From Gossypium raimondii (Eukaryota; Streptophyta; Magnoliopsida; Malvales; Malvaceae), in contig NC_068569.1 of assembly GCF_025698545.1 (NCBI RefSeq), positions 17,422,001 to 17,486,000 on the forward strand: a stretch of DNA of 64,000 nt, written 5' to 3'. Both the position numbers and the translations under genes were made by a program. Under the pieces are notes generated by a model. That model made no database searches and was not told the origin of the DNA. It worked only from the letters and a program-made list of their open reading frames with translations. Positions 37,828-50,820 of the stretch are shown piece by piece (positions within the stretch are counted from its first letter, which is position 1; each line of letters starts with the position of its first letter).

Positions 37828-39154
37828 CTATTGCGCTCCTCCTGGGTACCTCATCTCACTAAAACCATATTCTTGAAGCATTCCTTGTTGCATGACTCCA
37901 TATTCCGAAGCACAAGGAGGGCCAACCAGAGAGCTAGTGTCACCCCAGCCAATGCTTTCACAAGGATTCACGCCTCTATTATCGACCATGCCTTCCCCAT
38001 ATAAGAACTCCATTCCATCTAATCTCTGTGGGTTGCTGCTATATCCCATTTCCTGGAGCTCTGATGAAAAAGTAGTGCTTTGTCCTTGCAGAATGGGCAG
38101 ATTCCCTCCATCTATGGCGAACTGAGAGTTCACAAACTGAGAACCGATGTTATTGCTTAAGCTCAAGGCATCCATGGGAGAAGAAGAAGAAGAAGAGGGC
38201 ACATAGACAGTCTGCTCGTAAAGATCCTGATCAGTAGTGGATAAATCATTAGGAAACTGATGAAGAGTTGTCCCATCATTAACCACATGATCATCCTCAG
38301 AAAATCTTCCCCCAAGCTTGATTAGTAATCTTCTCATCGAGGCTTGGCTGTCAATGCGATGTTCTTGACTTGAGTGCGGTATGGGAGCCGCCGCCGCAGC
38401 CAGCACAGGCAGCTCTGGCCAGTAAGGGATTTGATTGATGTTATCTGCAGGAACCATGGAATCCCCCACACTAGCTGATGATCTCTTCATATCTTGCTTT
38501 AGGCTGTTGCCTCTTCGAGACTGATGCTCTTTGCGTTGCTTGCCCAGAAGCTTCTTCTTAAGCCTTGTGTTCCAATAGTTCTTTATATCGTTATCAGTCC
38601 TCCCCGGTAATTGTGCAGCAATAATAGACCACCTATTAACACGACCATGCAAGTTTTGTTTCAAATGAATCGAAAAATTTAGGGTTTGTTGACTTTATGA
38701 ATGATTTTTAGAACCAAAAGGTACCTGCTCCCAATACTGATATAGAGGCTGCAAATAATTTTATCTTCTTCTTCGGAGAATCCTCCATGCTTAATATTTG
38801 GGCGGAGATAGTTTAACCATCTGAGGCGGCAGCTCTTCCCACATCTCTTAAGGCCTAAGATACAGGGAAAAGAAAAACACCCAACCCTTTAGAAATCTCA
38901 TCAGAGACCACAAAACGCAAAATAATTTACTGATAATCAGTACTAGTTCTGCTTGAAATAAGGAACAATAAAAGCAAGCAGAGCTGACTGATTGATTGAT
39001 TTTAGGTTTAAAAATTACCAATTTTGTGAGGCAAAGCGATCCAGTTTCCGCCAGTGCCATGCTGCTCGATGTATGCCTTGAGCTTGGTGTCTTCTTCAGG
39101 TGACCATGGGCCTTTCTTGACGTTAGCTTTGTCACAACAAGGAGCTCTCCCCAT
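37828..39154 (-). CDS. R2R3-MYB transcription factor, subgroup 14 (MYB36/RAX-like)
   Basis: Three exons on the minus strand: 39154-39019, 38854-38725, 38632-37828; 356 aa, phases agree, with intron positions typical of R2R3-MYBs. It starts [21 protein letters not shown]2 continues with [14 protein letters not shown] and [19 protein letters not shown]3 is [17 protein letters not shown] to [20 protein letters not shown]. The latter part is the DNA-recognition helix, and R3 starts with Phe instead of the first Trp, as usual. This N-terminus is that of subgroup 14 (MYB36, MYB37/38/84 RAX, MYB68, MYB87), regulators of endodermis and axillary meristems. The C-terminal half has [15 protein letters not shown], five Ala and seven Ser runs. 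Which member it is I cannot decide. Nuclear. Confidence 0.9.
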
Positions 39155-42100
39155 GCTTTTTTTTTTTTTTTCCTCTCTTAGTATTCCTTTTTTAACTTTT
39201 CTCTCTCTTTCCACTGAAGCAAGAATTATAGGAGAGAGGAAGGGATTAATAAAGCTGGAAAAGGATAAACATGTTTCTGAGAAGATCCATATATATATAT
39301 TTATATATGTGTTCCTTTTTTTAAGAAAGAAATAAAAAGGTATGGCATAAAGAAAGACTTTGGTATAAAAAAATTATAGAAAATAAAAATGCCAGAACAG
39401 GAGAATAGGGTTTTTTCTACTTGTCTGCCTTAGTCTAGAATGATACCAAGTAATCAAAATTTAATTTTATACATAAAAAAGGCTGCTGTTTCTTTTATTG
39501 TCTTCCTTAACCTATTATGTTCTTCAAATTAACATCAAAATCGAATGTAAGTGTCATATGTTAATATTTGTAATATATATATGTGAAACGTCAAATTTCT
39601 ATTTGCATTTTTGTAAGAGTATATGCATTGGCCGCATTGAGTAGTGGAACGTTACGTTTACCTGCATTACCACATTATTATTAATAAGTGCACATAGAGG
39701 TATGACTTATATATATTAATTTGTACTATTTACTGCAGAACCTTAGGATTAATTATTTATTATCATTCTTGTTGCATATTGTATTTGCTATTGTTTAGAT
39801 TCTGAAATTTTCTTAAAAAGAAATGGTAGCAAGGAAAGAGATAGTGTCATTAATTTATATATGAAATTGCTGCAGCACTTTCCATGGATTTGCTCATCAC
39901 TATTATAACATCAGTATATTTAATTTGTATAACAATTAGATTTATAATGGTCAATTATATTTATGAAAATTAAAAAGTCATAGAGAGGAATTGTAGGCTG
40001 AAATAAAAAGTTGAAATTGTGAAACAAAGGTCAAATCCATTGATTGGAATCAGATGATGGGTGTGCATGTAATTTGAATGACCACATAATCCATATACAA
40101 GTACTGCAAGCTGCAGCGAGACAAGTAGCACAAAATCTAGAAAAATGTGGATATATATTGAAACAAATGAAGGAAGTTTCTTCCTTTTCTTAGTAGGTCA
40201 CCAAATTTATTTAGTGACATGCATGCAGTGTATTTAGCAGCATTCAGAGCTAGGCTGCAAGCCTCCACATATACTTGGTGAAGGCAACACCTGATCAACA
40301 AGAGTGGGCTTTTCAATTCATCTGTTATGTGACTGCGTATACCTCCTTATTTCAAAGAGAATTGGTCAATCTTTCCCCCATAACATCTTAAGAAATATTA
40401 AATTATAATAAATATATTTATAAAAATTTAATATTCAAATATTAAATAAAGTTTTAGTTAAAATGATAAATATATTAAATATTGTTGTGTTTTGAGTTCG
40501 AATCCTATCAAATATTTTTAATTTTACATAATATAAAATGATAAATATCTTTATAACAATGCACTTATTTTATAAATAAAAACCTTTTGTAATGCTCAAT
40601 TAAATTAAAACATAATTGATGGGTGACATTAACTCGTATATCCCATAGGAGATCATTAAACTTCATTTATCATTACTATTTATTAAACTTCATGATTCCG
40701 CCAATTTCTTCCCTTCTTTTGAGCTTAATTAGCTACCATCACATCTTAAGCCATTTACTTGTGAGTTATCAACAACTAAATTTTCACTTAAAAAATACAT
40801 ATATATGAAACAACAACAATAATAATAGGGTGAAGATGGAAGTGGCGGGCTAGAGTCCAAGCGTCAACATCACACCTTGCTTGACCTTGTGAATTGTTGG
40901 GTGTCGATATTATATAGTTTAGTTTTTCTTTTTGGGGGGTACATATATAGTTTTGTTAGTGCAAGACAGATATGCTATTAATGTAGTGGTGCAGGCATAT
41001 TTGAAGGCAGCCAAACCCTTTATCATAGCCAGCCCTAACCATCTTACCTTAACCTTTAATTTCCATGCCAAAAACCCTGCCCTATATACATATTTTATTC
41101 AATAAAAGCACAAAGGGAAAATCCTACTTTCTTAAATTCATACACTTTCCACCTTCCAATCCTTTCTCTATCCCTTGAATAGCAAAAGATCTGTATATAT
41201 TACTTCAATGAAAAATCAAAAAGATGTTAGAAAATTACAAATCTCAATGCGTTTTGACCGTCCTAACCCCCAAATAATAATAATAAATAAAAGAAGGAAA
41301 AAGGTAAAGAATAAACTATGTATTACCAAGTAACACATATGGAAGAAGAAAAGAAAAAAGAGGTGTAATTTCAAAAAGAAATGTGCACATGGAGAAGGTC
41401 AATTTAGTAGGTCACCATTAACCTTGTTTTTTCTTGCAACATAATTTCCAAGCTTCAATATTGGACCTACACCTTGCAAAAGTCAATCTTCCCTTTGACA
41501 ATCTTGTTCTTTAGTACAGCTCAAGACAACTTCCTTCTCCAGGTTCTATTCTCTTTTCCCCTTGTTTTGACAGCCATACAAACATGTAAAAGAAAACCCA
41601 AACTTATCTTATTAAAATATGATTTTCCCAACAGAGCCAACACAAGCTGTTCTACATTTCTGTTCATTGATTTTCTTTCCTCCCCCTTTTCTCGTCAAAA
41701 AATGAGTACGTACCTGTATTTGATACATTAGCCTTTTCTATGAAGGGTATATGGTGACGAAGACATGAAGAAGCAATAAACCTAACTGCTGGACAAACAG
41801 CGAAATAGTAATAAAATAGAGTGAAATGAAGGAGCATAGACCAAGCTAAAATTGTGCCTTCTAATCAACGAAAGTGTATATAAAAGTTTAGTCCAAAATT
41901 ATACATGTAGAATATTACATGTAATAATAATTCATCACTAGTCCATTTTACACAGCTGTAATTCCATCACTATTTCCTCATTCAATCTTCATTTAATGAC
42001 CAACTAGGGGCATATACATGCATCACATGACTTTTTCATCATAAACTATATATTTGTTCTGAATTTGCAGTGACTAATATACATTAGGATACCCTCCCAC

Positions 42101-42889
42101 ATTTTAAGTCCAACACTTTAATCAAGTATTTAACTCTAAAATTATATAATATATACGCCTTTAATGAATTTCTAAATTATTTTTATTAAATTAAATATAT
42201 TAGTTAGAAAAATGGTTTTGGGTAAACATATAATAAGTACCTAACCTTTTATATGGTATATAACATATACTATTTTGTAACCTTCACTAGTTTTTTTTTT
42301 ACTAAAGAGGTGTGATGTAATGGTTGCTCATTTCACCTTTTAATCATACATCGGAGTTTGATTCTCACTTATAAAAATAGGTTTTATTTTATGATAAGAT
42401 AAAGGAGATTAATCACTATTACTGACGGTGAATACCCTGATTTTGACAACGGAAAATAACTTTTTTATATGATTTATCATCTTTGATGTAATTCTAGTAA
42501 TCTTTATGATAAGCTTTGACTTAAATTTGAAAATTTTGATAACTTTGGTTTTTATTTTTAAAATTCATTTCTCATTTGTTGTAAAAGAAGCCAATGGATT
42601 GACCACTCGATGCTCAAGGATGGGTTGTTGCCTATTGGATTGGATTTCATAATTTCCCCATTAAGTGAAACTCTTATGTAAGAACTGTCCCTATGCTTTT
42701 ATCTGTTTTCAATTAATAAAATAAAAATAACCTTTCATTTCATCTATAACCTTCGAAAATGATAAGCCTATTAAAAAGAGATAACACAACTAAAATAGCA
42801 CACTATAATTTTTATTTTTCTATTCTGATTTTTAATTATTACGTATGGAAATCATATGAATTTTTATCTAATATGTAATTTTATACGTA

Positions 42890-43120
42890 TTTTTAAAATT
42901 TATTGACACAATTGTTGATGTAGCACCATCCTATGTTTATATATCGCATAAAAATAATTATATTTATCAAATATAAAAATAAATTGATGTGTTTATATTT
43001 CTTTAAATGTGTATAATTGACTTAAAAATAGAACTGTATGTGTATAATTACACCAAATATAAATTAATATATTAAATTACACATTAAATCAAAATTCATA
43101 TATAAGTATGAGATTTATCC
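42890..43120. mobile_element. AT-rich MITE, copy 3 (inverted, partial)
   Basis: AAATAAATTGATGTGTTTAT and TTTCTTTAAATGTGTATAAT are the reverse complement of the centre of the 18.2 kb copy. The right end TATGAGATTTATCC matches its TIR. Confidence 0.45.
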
Positions 43121-43391
43121 AATAAGGCAATAACCCAATACTCATTTATAAAATCTAACTCAATTTTCTAAAATCTTATACTTCAAAAAAAGTAGTCAAA
43201 ATTCATGCAGGTTTAGACAAGGGTAGTGTTTAGAAAGTTACATATAATTATATTTAGGTGTAATTGTTTTGTTTTGCTTATGGAGAATGAAGAAGCTAAA
43301 TACAATTAGCCATGAAGAATCTTATGTTGAATACCAACACTCTCTTATAGGACTTCCAAAGCAATCGATTTGGGGAAGGGGGGGAACTCAT

Positions 43392-43431
43392 GGATTCTCA
43401 TGCCAATAGGATCCTATTGGCTTGAGAATCC
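43392..43431. repeat. 40-bp near-perfect palindrome
   Basis: The arms GGATTCTCATGCCAATAGGA and TCCTATTGGCTTGAGAATCC pair at all but one position, with no loop. It is followed by a G-poor region with repeated TGTAATTAC-like words. It could be the tip of a fold-back element. Confidence 0.7.
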
Positions 43432-45194
43432 AAGAGCGTGACATGTTTGGGTAATCATGATAATTAATAGGTTTCATTGAATTGGGTGTAATTGAAGCAC
43501 CCTAATTACACTTTCTAATTCCTAAATTTGAGTAATTACACGGTAATTGCACCTAAATTCAATTTTAGAAATTAATTTTATACAAATTATAAAATTATAT
43601 TATAATCATGAACATGTATGAGCATTTGAGATGGTTATAACAAAACACTTCTTATATTTTAAATACTAACAAATTATATTATAAAAATAAATTGTATATT
43701 TTATAAAGTTATAAAAATTATATTGTTTAAATCATAATTTTTTAAAGTTATGGCCAAAATTTTTATTATAAAAATAATTTACATGTTATAAAAGTGTTAT
43801 AATATATTTATTTATAAAAAGTTATAGACAAGAAGTATGAATATAACTTATTTATGTGTTCATGCTATATATTATAAAAAAATAATATACTTATTCATTA
43901 AAAATATTATATTATTTTTTATAATAGCTTATTTTAAAAAATAACTTTATGAAGTTATGACAAAAAAATTATATTATTTATAAAAAGTGTTACGAAAGTT
44001 TTAGACAATTTATAATATTTTTATAATTATTTTTACTTAATTTAAGCTTTATAAAAATGATATAACCTATCATAAGTCTTTCTCCAAATTAAGTTTACAT
44101 AAATTTTAAAATTAAAGTTATATGTTAGTTGGATTGTGAACCCAAATATTACTAGATCGATGTTAGTTATGCAAATAAAAAGATTTTCTAGCATTATATC
44201 GTAGGGTATGATACTATTTGATGAAGCACCATAAATAGTTCACAAACTCTTTAATATAATATATTCAAGGCTTCAAAATTTGGTTGAGAAGATATTTGTT
44301 ATTTTAAATACATATTTCCCATATTAACATTACCTTAATATAACATTAAAAGAAAAGGTTGGATCATACTAATATGTTGCATATTTCATAATATCAATTA
44401 TAGGTGGAATTTAGATGATCCACACTTCAAAGAACTTCAATAATACATGGAAAAAGAAATCTTGATAATGCATATTTAAGTTCGGATGATAATAAAGAGC
44501 ATATATTCAAAATATTGAAGAGGAATAGCCCAACAAAAATGCAATAGAGCAATTAGATAAAATTCTATATGATATTTGTTTTTCTTGCTATATTTATTAA
44601 TAATTGTATTATCAACTACTTTTTATCTTGACATAATACAAATGACGGTTTGATTTTAATTTTTGTTACTTGTTTAGAAATTATTTTTATCATACTACTA
44701 TTTTTAAAAATACAACTTACGTATCGTGTAACTACAATTTGTACTATTAAACATGAAATAGGAAATTACGATATAATTACACTCTATTAACCAACAGGTT
44801 GAGGAATTTTAATTTTTATAACTACACTTTTATTCTCTATCCAAACAGACATTTTAAAGGATAGCTAGGTTTAAATAAAAGATTAAATGGCTGGATAATA
44901 TAATAAGGAAGATCTTGTTTGAGCTCAACTCATAGAAATTGTTACTGTATGTAGCAAGATCAGCCTACTTGAAAAGGCCCAAGCACATCCCTGAGCTTCA
45001 TTGGGGTTTATCAAGTTATTAAGGTACATATCTCAAATAGATGCTATTATTATATTTTCCATTTTATTCATATGCAAATTACTAGGTACATACTTGAAAT
45101 CCAAACCAGTTTTCTCAGTGCCAGTTTAAAAAAAGACCAAACTCCTATCCCCCGTTCATATATAATTCAAGAAGTTATATAATCCTTAGAGTGC

Positions 45195-48173
45195 TTAATG
45201 GATCTCCACCGTCCATCCTTTCTTATCCTCAATGCGACCAGTTTGCAGTCCCACCAGAGTTGTGTACAGTTCTTTCCAGACCAAGCTGCTCTCTGTTTTG
45301 AATTCAATTCTGCAAATACACACGGTTTAAATAGATTAACAACACCGACTCCCAGCCTTCCTTTTTCTAATCCTATCAGTTACCTTCTGTTCCGCTGTGT
45401 AATGCTACCTACAGGAGCAACTCCAACAGCAGTTCCAGTGCAAAAAACTTCATCAGCATCACCCAGGTCATCCACTGGAATTGCCCGTTCTTCAACCTAT
45501 ATAACACATTAGTGATTTAGTTATTGCAATAAAACCTGTCCTTGTCTTATTTGCAGTATTGATAGTCACCTGGTAACCATGATCCCTAGCAATCTCAAGG
45601 ATGCTTTTTCGAGTTATCCCTTGAAGGATAGTTCCACTTATAGCAGGAGTTGAGATACGATTTCCCTGTAAATGGTCCAACGCGGCTCTTTAGTTATAAG
45701 TTTAGCCTGACAAAAGTGATAATTAACCGGTAATTAGCCTGAAATCAAAATCCAACAATACCTTCACAATAAAAATATTACAAGATGAGACCTCCTCCAG
45801 ATATTTCCTATTCACGGCATCAAGGTATAGGACATCGGAAAATCCTCTGTCTTTTGCTCTGGCTATTGCTTTCAGAACCTGTAACAATGGCATTAAAAAA
45901 ATTTATTACCTACCCTTCATCTAGTACAACTTAATGAGAATATAGACAATACAAAATAAAAAATTCAATATTGAAACATTGAAATGTTATTATGTTGCGT
46001 ACTGGAGCATAGTTCGTGATTGTCTTGACTCCTCCTGCTCCTCCAGGAGAAGCCCGAACAAATTCTTCATCAATATATAAGTTCAGAGGTGCAGTACCCT
46101 CCTGAATCCAGGATAATCAGAACATAAACAAGCAGCTTTTATGGAAATCCAAAGCTTGGGAAAAAAATTTTGAAATCCACCTTGAAATAGTTACGGACAG
46201 GAGAAGCATAAACGAGGAATGTATATTCAGGGGCAGGTGCCAAACCTAAAATAGGACCTGTTCCCACAAGAAGAGGCCTAACATACAATGACCCTTTTCC
46301 TGGAGGAGGAATCTGCACGTAATCATGGAATCAATTCATGAATTTGTAAAAAGAAAATGAAAATCTAATAATTTTCGGGGAAAACTGTGTACAGATATGC
46401 GATTTTTTTTTAAAAAATTTACCCAACGCTTGTTAGCAAACACAGTTTCTTTCACTGCATCGACAAACTGTTGAATGGAAGGTGAAGGCATGCACATTCT
46501 TTCAGCCCCATGCATCATTCGAGTCGCGTTTTGGTCTGGACGGAATAGAAGAATCCGTCCATCTTCTGTCCTGTTTGCTTTCGTGCCTTCATATATGCCC
46601 TGGATATAGTTTTTAGAGCCGGATTAATTAGATTATTATGAATCTGACATAACGGGAAAACTTGGCAACCTTAAAAAAACCATCTTTGTCCAAATCTTTA
46701 CTCTTTTGACTTTAGATTTGGATTTGTCTCCAATCTTACGTGTTCAACATGTGCGAAAGGTCCCAAATTAAAGTAATAATAATATAATGGAAAATGTTTG
46801 GTAAATGCACTTGTCTCCAAGTCAGCAACGTCAAAAATATTTCATAAATTTCTTCAGTTTGGTTGTCAACTCCACGTTTTTATTTATTTCTTGCAATGAA
46901 ATGTCAGGCGAAATAAGGGGACATGGAGTGCTTGCCTGGCCATAATTTAAGACGCCTGCGGAGGGGCTTATTTCGATATTGGCGTAGCGACTAAGTCGTC
47001 CTTCTTTAAAATTATCGTCTTTGGAACATCTCATAACGTACATGTAATCAGTAGGTGTCAAACCAAATCCAAGTTTATCCCAATCCACATCCGCGTACTC
47101 ATCCTCACTATTTTCAAATTGGATTTTATTACTTTTATATAAAAAAAATTAGGAAATGGAATAAAATATTCAGTATAGTCGACAATAAGTTAACAATGAC
47201 CATAATGTTTGAGTATTTTAATAATTTATTCCCTTATCCAAAACATTCATGAACACGACTTCCCACCTGTTTGGGGTGGTTTTTTTTTTTTTTTAATTTC
47301 TCTCTTTGAAAACCAAAGTTAGCATGCACTTTGTAGCTAAAACCAAACACTGCGACCCGAACATTTGACAAGAACTTGTTAAGCTGAAATCATATTTTAG
47401 CTCAACTTTGTTACCTGTAAGTAGATGGGTGACGGAGAGAATTAGAAGCTGCCCGAGATGTATAGCCGCTGTAATTTGCAAGCTATATATAGACATGTAT
47501 AAAAGAAACATATTAGTTGTACTTCTTCAGCCTAAATCCTATGTTTTCATTATTTAAAAAGCTTACTTAGCCTGTAATACAAAACATACATTGGAGCTAT
47601 CTCATTCTTGTCTTTGAGAAGTTAGTTACATCTCAAGAAAACATAGACCAAGTGACTAACATTATATGTTGGAATCATTAGTGAAAACAAGTGGTATTCA
47701 GAAACAGTTAAGCTTCTGATTGCTGCCCTATTTCAATCACCGGAATATATATGCATGGTACAGTTATTACAGGTCTAAATTAGACAACTTATCATCTGGG
47801 ATTAATAAGCCAATAATTAAAGCTTTAGGCATATCCTGGGATAATTAATACAAGATCAAACAAAGTAAAAAAGAAAAAACAAGAGATGTTGTAAAACGCT
47901 GAGTTAAAACCAGTAAACAGAAAAAGATTAGAATAATTGAAATCCTGCAATTAACAAAGCAGAACAATACCAGATAAATACTCTGAAAAGGAAATTTTAT
48001 AAATGAAAGAAACAACTTTTTTGATCATGCAAGCAAAAGCAGTAAGTAAAAAATGTAGAATATATAAGAACAACAGGCAGTCAAAGGGGATACAAGCAAC
48101 ATACCTTGGATGGAAAAGAAGCAGACCGTAAGGATTGAACCAGGCTGCATATGTAAGAACTCCCTTGAACCAT
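45195..48173 (-). CDS. BCAT: Branched-chain amino acid aminotransferase, organellar
   Basis: PLP enzyme (class IV) interconverting Leu/Ile/Val and their keto acids. Ten exons on the minus strand: 48173-48105, 47482-47415, 47107-46936, 46599-46423, 46312-46181, 46101-46003, 45878-45762, 45665-45570, 45496-45384, 45309-45195; 385 aa, all phases agree. Exons 1-2 encode a presequence rich in Ser/Arg with no acidic residue ([17 protein letters not shown], then [19 protein letters not shown]), typical of mitochondria or plastids. Core: [73 protein letters not shown] with the PLP Lys, [39 protein letters not shown]. Ends [18 protein letters not shown]. Intron 3 starts GCAAGC (a GC-AG intron). Exons 1-2 and the promoter are duplicated upstream (49.77-53.3 kb). 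Confidence 0.92.
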
Positions 48174-49766
48174 GTTTTTTTGGATGAAGAAGAAGGGAAA
48201 CCCAGTTGGGTTGTTTTAGGAAACTTCAGAGTAGAAGAGGTGAGGGATAAAGATTTGAATGAGAAAAAAGAACCTAGGGAATTTGATAATCGAGTGGTTC
48301 AAGCAAAATGGAGAAACGTTTTTGGGAGTTGGAAAAATAAAGGAAGAAAGCGCCAAATCTAAAGTGACTGGCTCTTACACGGAATTCTCTAAGCTAATCT
48401 GACAAATAAAGAAAAAGGGGAAATTTTGATAAGCTACGTCTCGGGTTGGACTCAGGATATTATTTTTTTAAATGTTATATTCATGTTTTTTTTAGAATTT
48501 ATTTATTGAAGCGCATGTAAATAAATATTAATAATTTAAATATTGATTGTAATTATTATAAATAAATATTGTTAACTCTTATTTTTGGATATTGTGTTTA
48601 AAGGGTTAGGTTGTTAGGTGTTTCAAAGTTTTAGCATTTATTTTTAATTAATTATGTTTAAATAAAGTCATTAATATTTATTTATGATTTTTTACTATTT
48701 TTTATTTTAATTAAATGATGAGGTGTCATGTTATTATTTATCAACGATGCATGAAACTTATGCAATAACCGTGCATCGAATTGTCTCTCATTAAACATAG
48801 AGGTGCTCATGGGCCGGGTCGGGCCCATAAAAAATTTCGGCCCGGGCCCGGCCCGGCCCAAAATATGGGCCTGAAATTTTGCCCAAGCCCGACCCGAGAA
48901 AAAATCATAAGCCCGGGCCTGGCCCGGCTTATTTTTTTAATAAATACCAAAAATTTATTTTAAAAATTAAAAAAAAGTATTTTAAAAATATTTTAAAATT
49001 AAAAAAATTTAAAAAATAAATATATTTATTATATCGGGCCAGGCCGGGCCGGGCCCGGGCCAAAAAAGTAGTGCCCGAGGCCCGGCCCGTTTTCTAAACA
49101 GGCCTAATTTTTTTGCCCAATCCCATATTTCAGGCGGGCCGTCGGGCCGGGCCGGGCCGCTCGGCCCATGAGCACCTCTAATTAAACATCTGATTAATAA
49201 TATTCTCTCTTTCTCTTACAAAAAAAAATATAAAAGTGATTTATGTGCTAATTTCTAATAAAAAATTACTAAAGACTAAATAAAATTTAAAAGATATGAA
49301 ATTAAACAAATTTAAATATTTTATTTATTTTCAAATATAGATGAATTTAATTAAAATTTAAAATAACTATACTTAAACAAAGCACATTAGTACTAAGAAT
49401 GATAATGAATATGATTGCTGCATTTTTGAATTATTTGAATGTGTTTGTTAAATGTAAATTATTTGAGTATTATTATTTAAAATTAAATTTAAATAAAATA
49501 TTATTATTTGTTGGATATTCAAATTTATAAAAATTGATTTTGAAATTTTCATTTTTTGATATCTAAATTTGCATAAATTTGAATTCAAAATACATTAAAA
49601 GTCCTATTTATGTATATAAAATCAAAATTTAAGGTAGTTTTGAATTCGAATTTTAACATGAATTCGGATAATGAATATCTAAGATATTCATATTTACTCC
49701 GAATTCGTAATGAATAATAAATTTAGAATTTAAATTTAAAATATGTAAATTTATAAGAAAAAAATA
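47392..49766. repeat. Tandem duplication, proximal copy (BCAT exons 1-2 and promoter)
   Basis: Near-identical to 49769-53300: both start at TTTTAGCTCAACTTTGTTAC, contain BCAT exon 2, intron 1, exon 1 and ~1.1 kb of upstream DNA, and end at AATATGTAAATTTATAAGAA. This copy carries a 383 bp hAT MITE but lacks the Mutator-like insertion of the other. Small differences occur, e.g. an 11-bp indel near 47571. Confidence 0.9.
48798..49180. mobile_element. hAT-type MITE, 383 bp, TSD ATTAAACA
   Basis: TIRs TAGAGGTGCTCATGGGCCGG and, reversed, TAGAGGTGCTCATGGGCCGA; the interior is GGGCC/GGCCC-rich at both ends and AT-rich in the centre. Exact 8-bp duplication ATTAAACA at 48790-48797 and 49181-49188. The other duplicate has the single uninterrupted ATTAAACA at ~52742, an empty site. 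It lies ~625 bp upstream of the BCAT ATG. Confidence 0.92.
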
Positions 49767-49789
49767 ATATTTTAGCTCAACTTTGTTAC

Positions 49790-50559
49790 CTGTAAGTAGA
49801 TGGGTGACGGAGAGAATTAGAAGCAGCCCGAGATGTATAGCCGCTGTAATTTGCAAGCTATATATAGACATGTATAAAAGAAACATATTAGTTGTACTTC
49901 TTCAGCCTAAATCCTATGTTTTCATTATTTAAAAAGCTTACTTAGCTTGGACAAAAACCTGTAATACAAAACATACATTGGAGCTATCTCATTCTTGTCT
50001 TTGAGAAGTTACATCTCATGAAAACATAGACCAAGTGACTAACATTATATGTTGGAATCATTAGTGAAAACAAGTGGTATTCAGAAACAGTTAAGCTTCT
50101 GATTGCTGCCCTATTTCAATCACCGGAATATATATGCATGGTACAGTTATTACAGGTCTAAATTAGACAACTTATCATCTGGGATTAATAAGCCAATAAT
50201 TAAAGCTTTAGGCATATCCTGGGATAATTAATACAAGATCAAACAAAGTAAAAAAGAAAAAACAAGAGATGTTGTAAAACGCTGAGTTAAAACCAGTAAA
50301 CAGAAAAAGATTGGAATAATTGAAATCTAGCAATGAACAAAGCAGAACAATACCAGATAAATACTCTGAAAAGGAAATTTTATAAATGAAAGAAACAACT
50401 TTTTTGATCATGCAAGCAAAAGCAGTAAGTAAAAACTGTAGAATATATAAGAACAACAGGCAGTCAAAGGGGATATAAGTAACATACCTTGGATGGAAAA
50501 GAACTAGCAGACCGTAAGGATTGAACCAGGCTGCGTATGTAAGAACTCCCTTGAACCAT
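49790..50559 (-). CDS. Duplicated BCAT exons 1' and 2' (targeting peptide only)
   Basis: Exon 1' is 50559-50488 (24 codons, [20 protein letters not shown], then FPSK) and exon 2' is 49857-49790 (22 codons plus two bases). Both are open, with the same donors (GTATGTT, GTAACAAAG) and acceptor (ATATATAG) as the proximal pair. Exon 1' has one extra Ser codon and Arg for Cys at residue 9. Exon 2' ends in the same phase, so splicing to exon 3 at 47107 would give a full BCAT with a variant presequence. No core exons belong to this copy, so it is either an alternative first-exon set or a dead partial duplicate. Confidence 0.75.
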
Positions 50560-50820
50560 GTTTTTTTGGATGAAGAAGAAGGGAAACCCAGTTGGGTTGT
50601 TTTAGGAAACTTCAGAGTAGAAGAGGTGAGGGATAAAGATTTGAATGAGAAAAAAGAAGCTAGGGAATTTGATAATCGAGTGGTTCAAGCAAAATGGAGA
50701 GAGACGTTTTTGGGAGTTGGAAAAATAAAGGAAGAAAGTGCCAAATCTGAAGTGACCGCGGAATTCTTACGCTAATCTGACAAATAAAGAAAAAGGGGAA
50801 ATTTTGCTAAGCTACGTCTC

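Larger units (their letters stand above)
39155..45194. other. Intergenic, AT-rich, no gene seen
   Basis: MYB promoter side plus ~6 kb without recognisable coding sequence. It holds a TA-rich stretch at ~39290-39310, a third MITE copy at 42.89-43.12 kb, a strong palindrome at 43392-43431, and very AT-rich low-complexity DNA at 43.55-44.1 kb. Confidence 0.5.

Noticed and set aside
43550..44110. Dense TTATAAAAATTATA words suggesting a satellite
   Set aside because: No fixed period; this is AT-rich low-complexity DNA.
47293..47511. Minus-strand frame [16 protein letters not shown] and its twin at 49653-49886
   Set aside because: Wrong frame across BCAT exon 2; phase from exons 1 and 3 requires [13 protein letters not shown].
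48135..48362. Plus-strand frame starting [20 protein letters not shown] and its twin at 50521-50775
   Set aside because: It is the reverse strand of BCAT exon 1 and its 5' leader, repeated because of the duplication. The minus-strand reading has start, splice donor and presequence logic.
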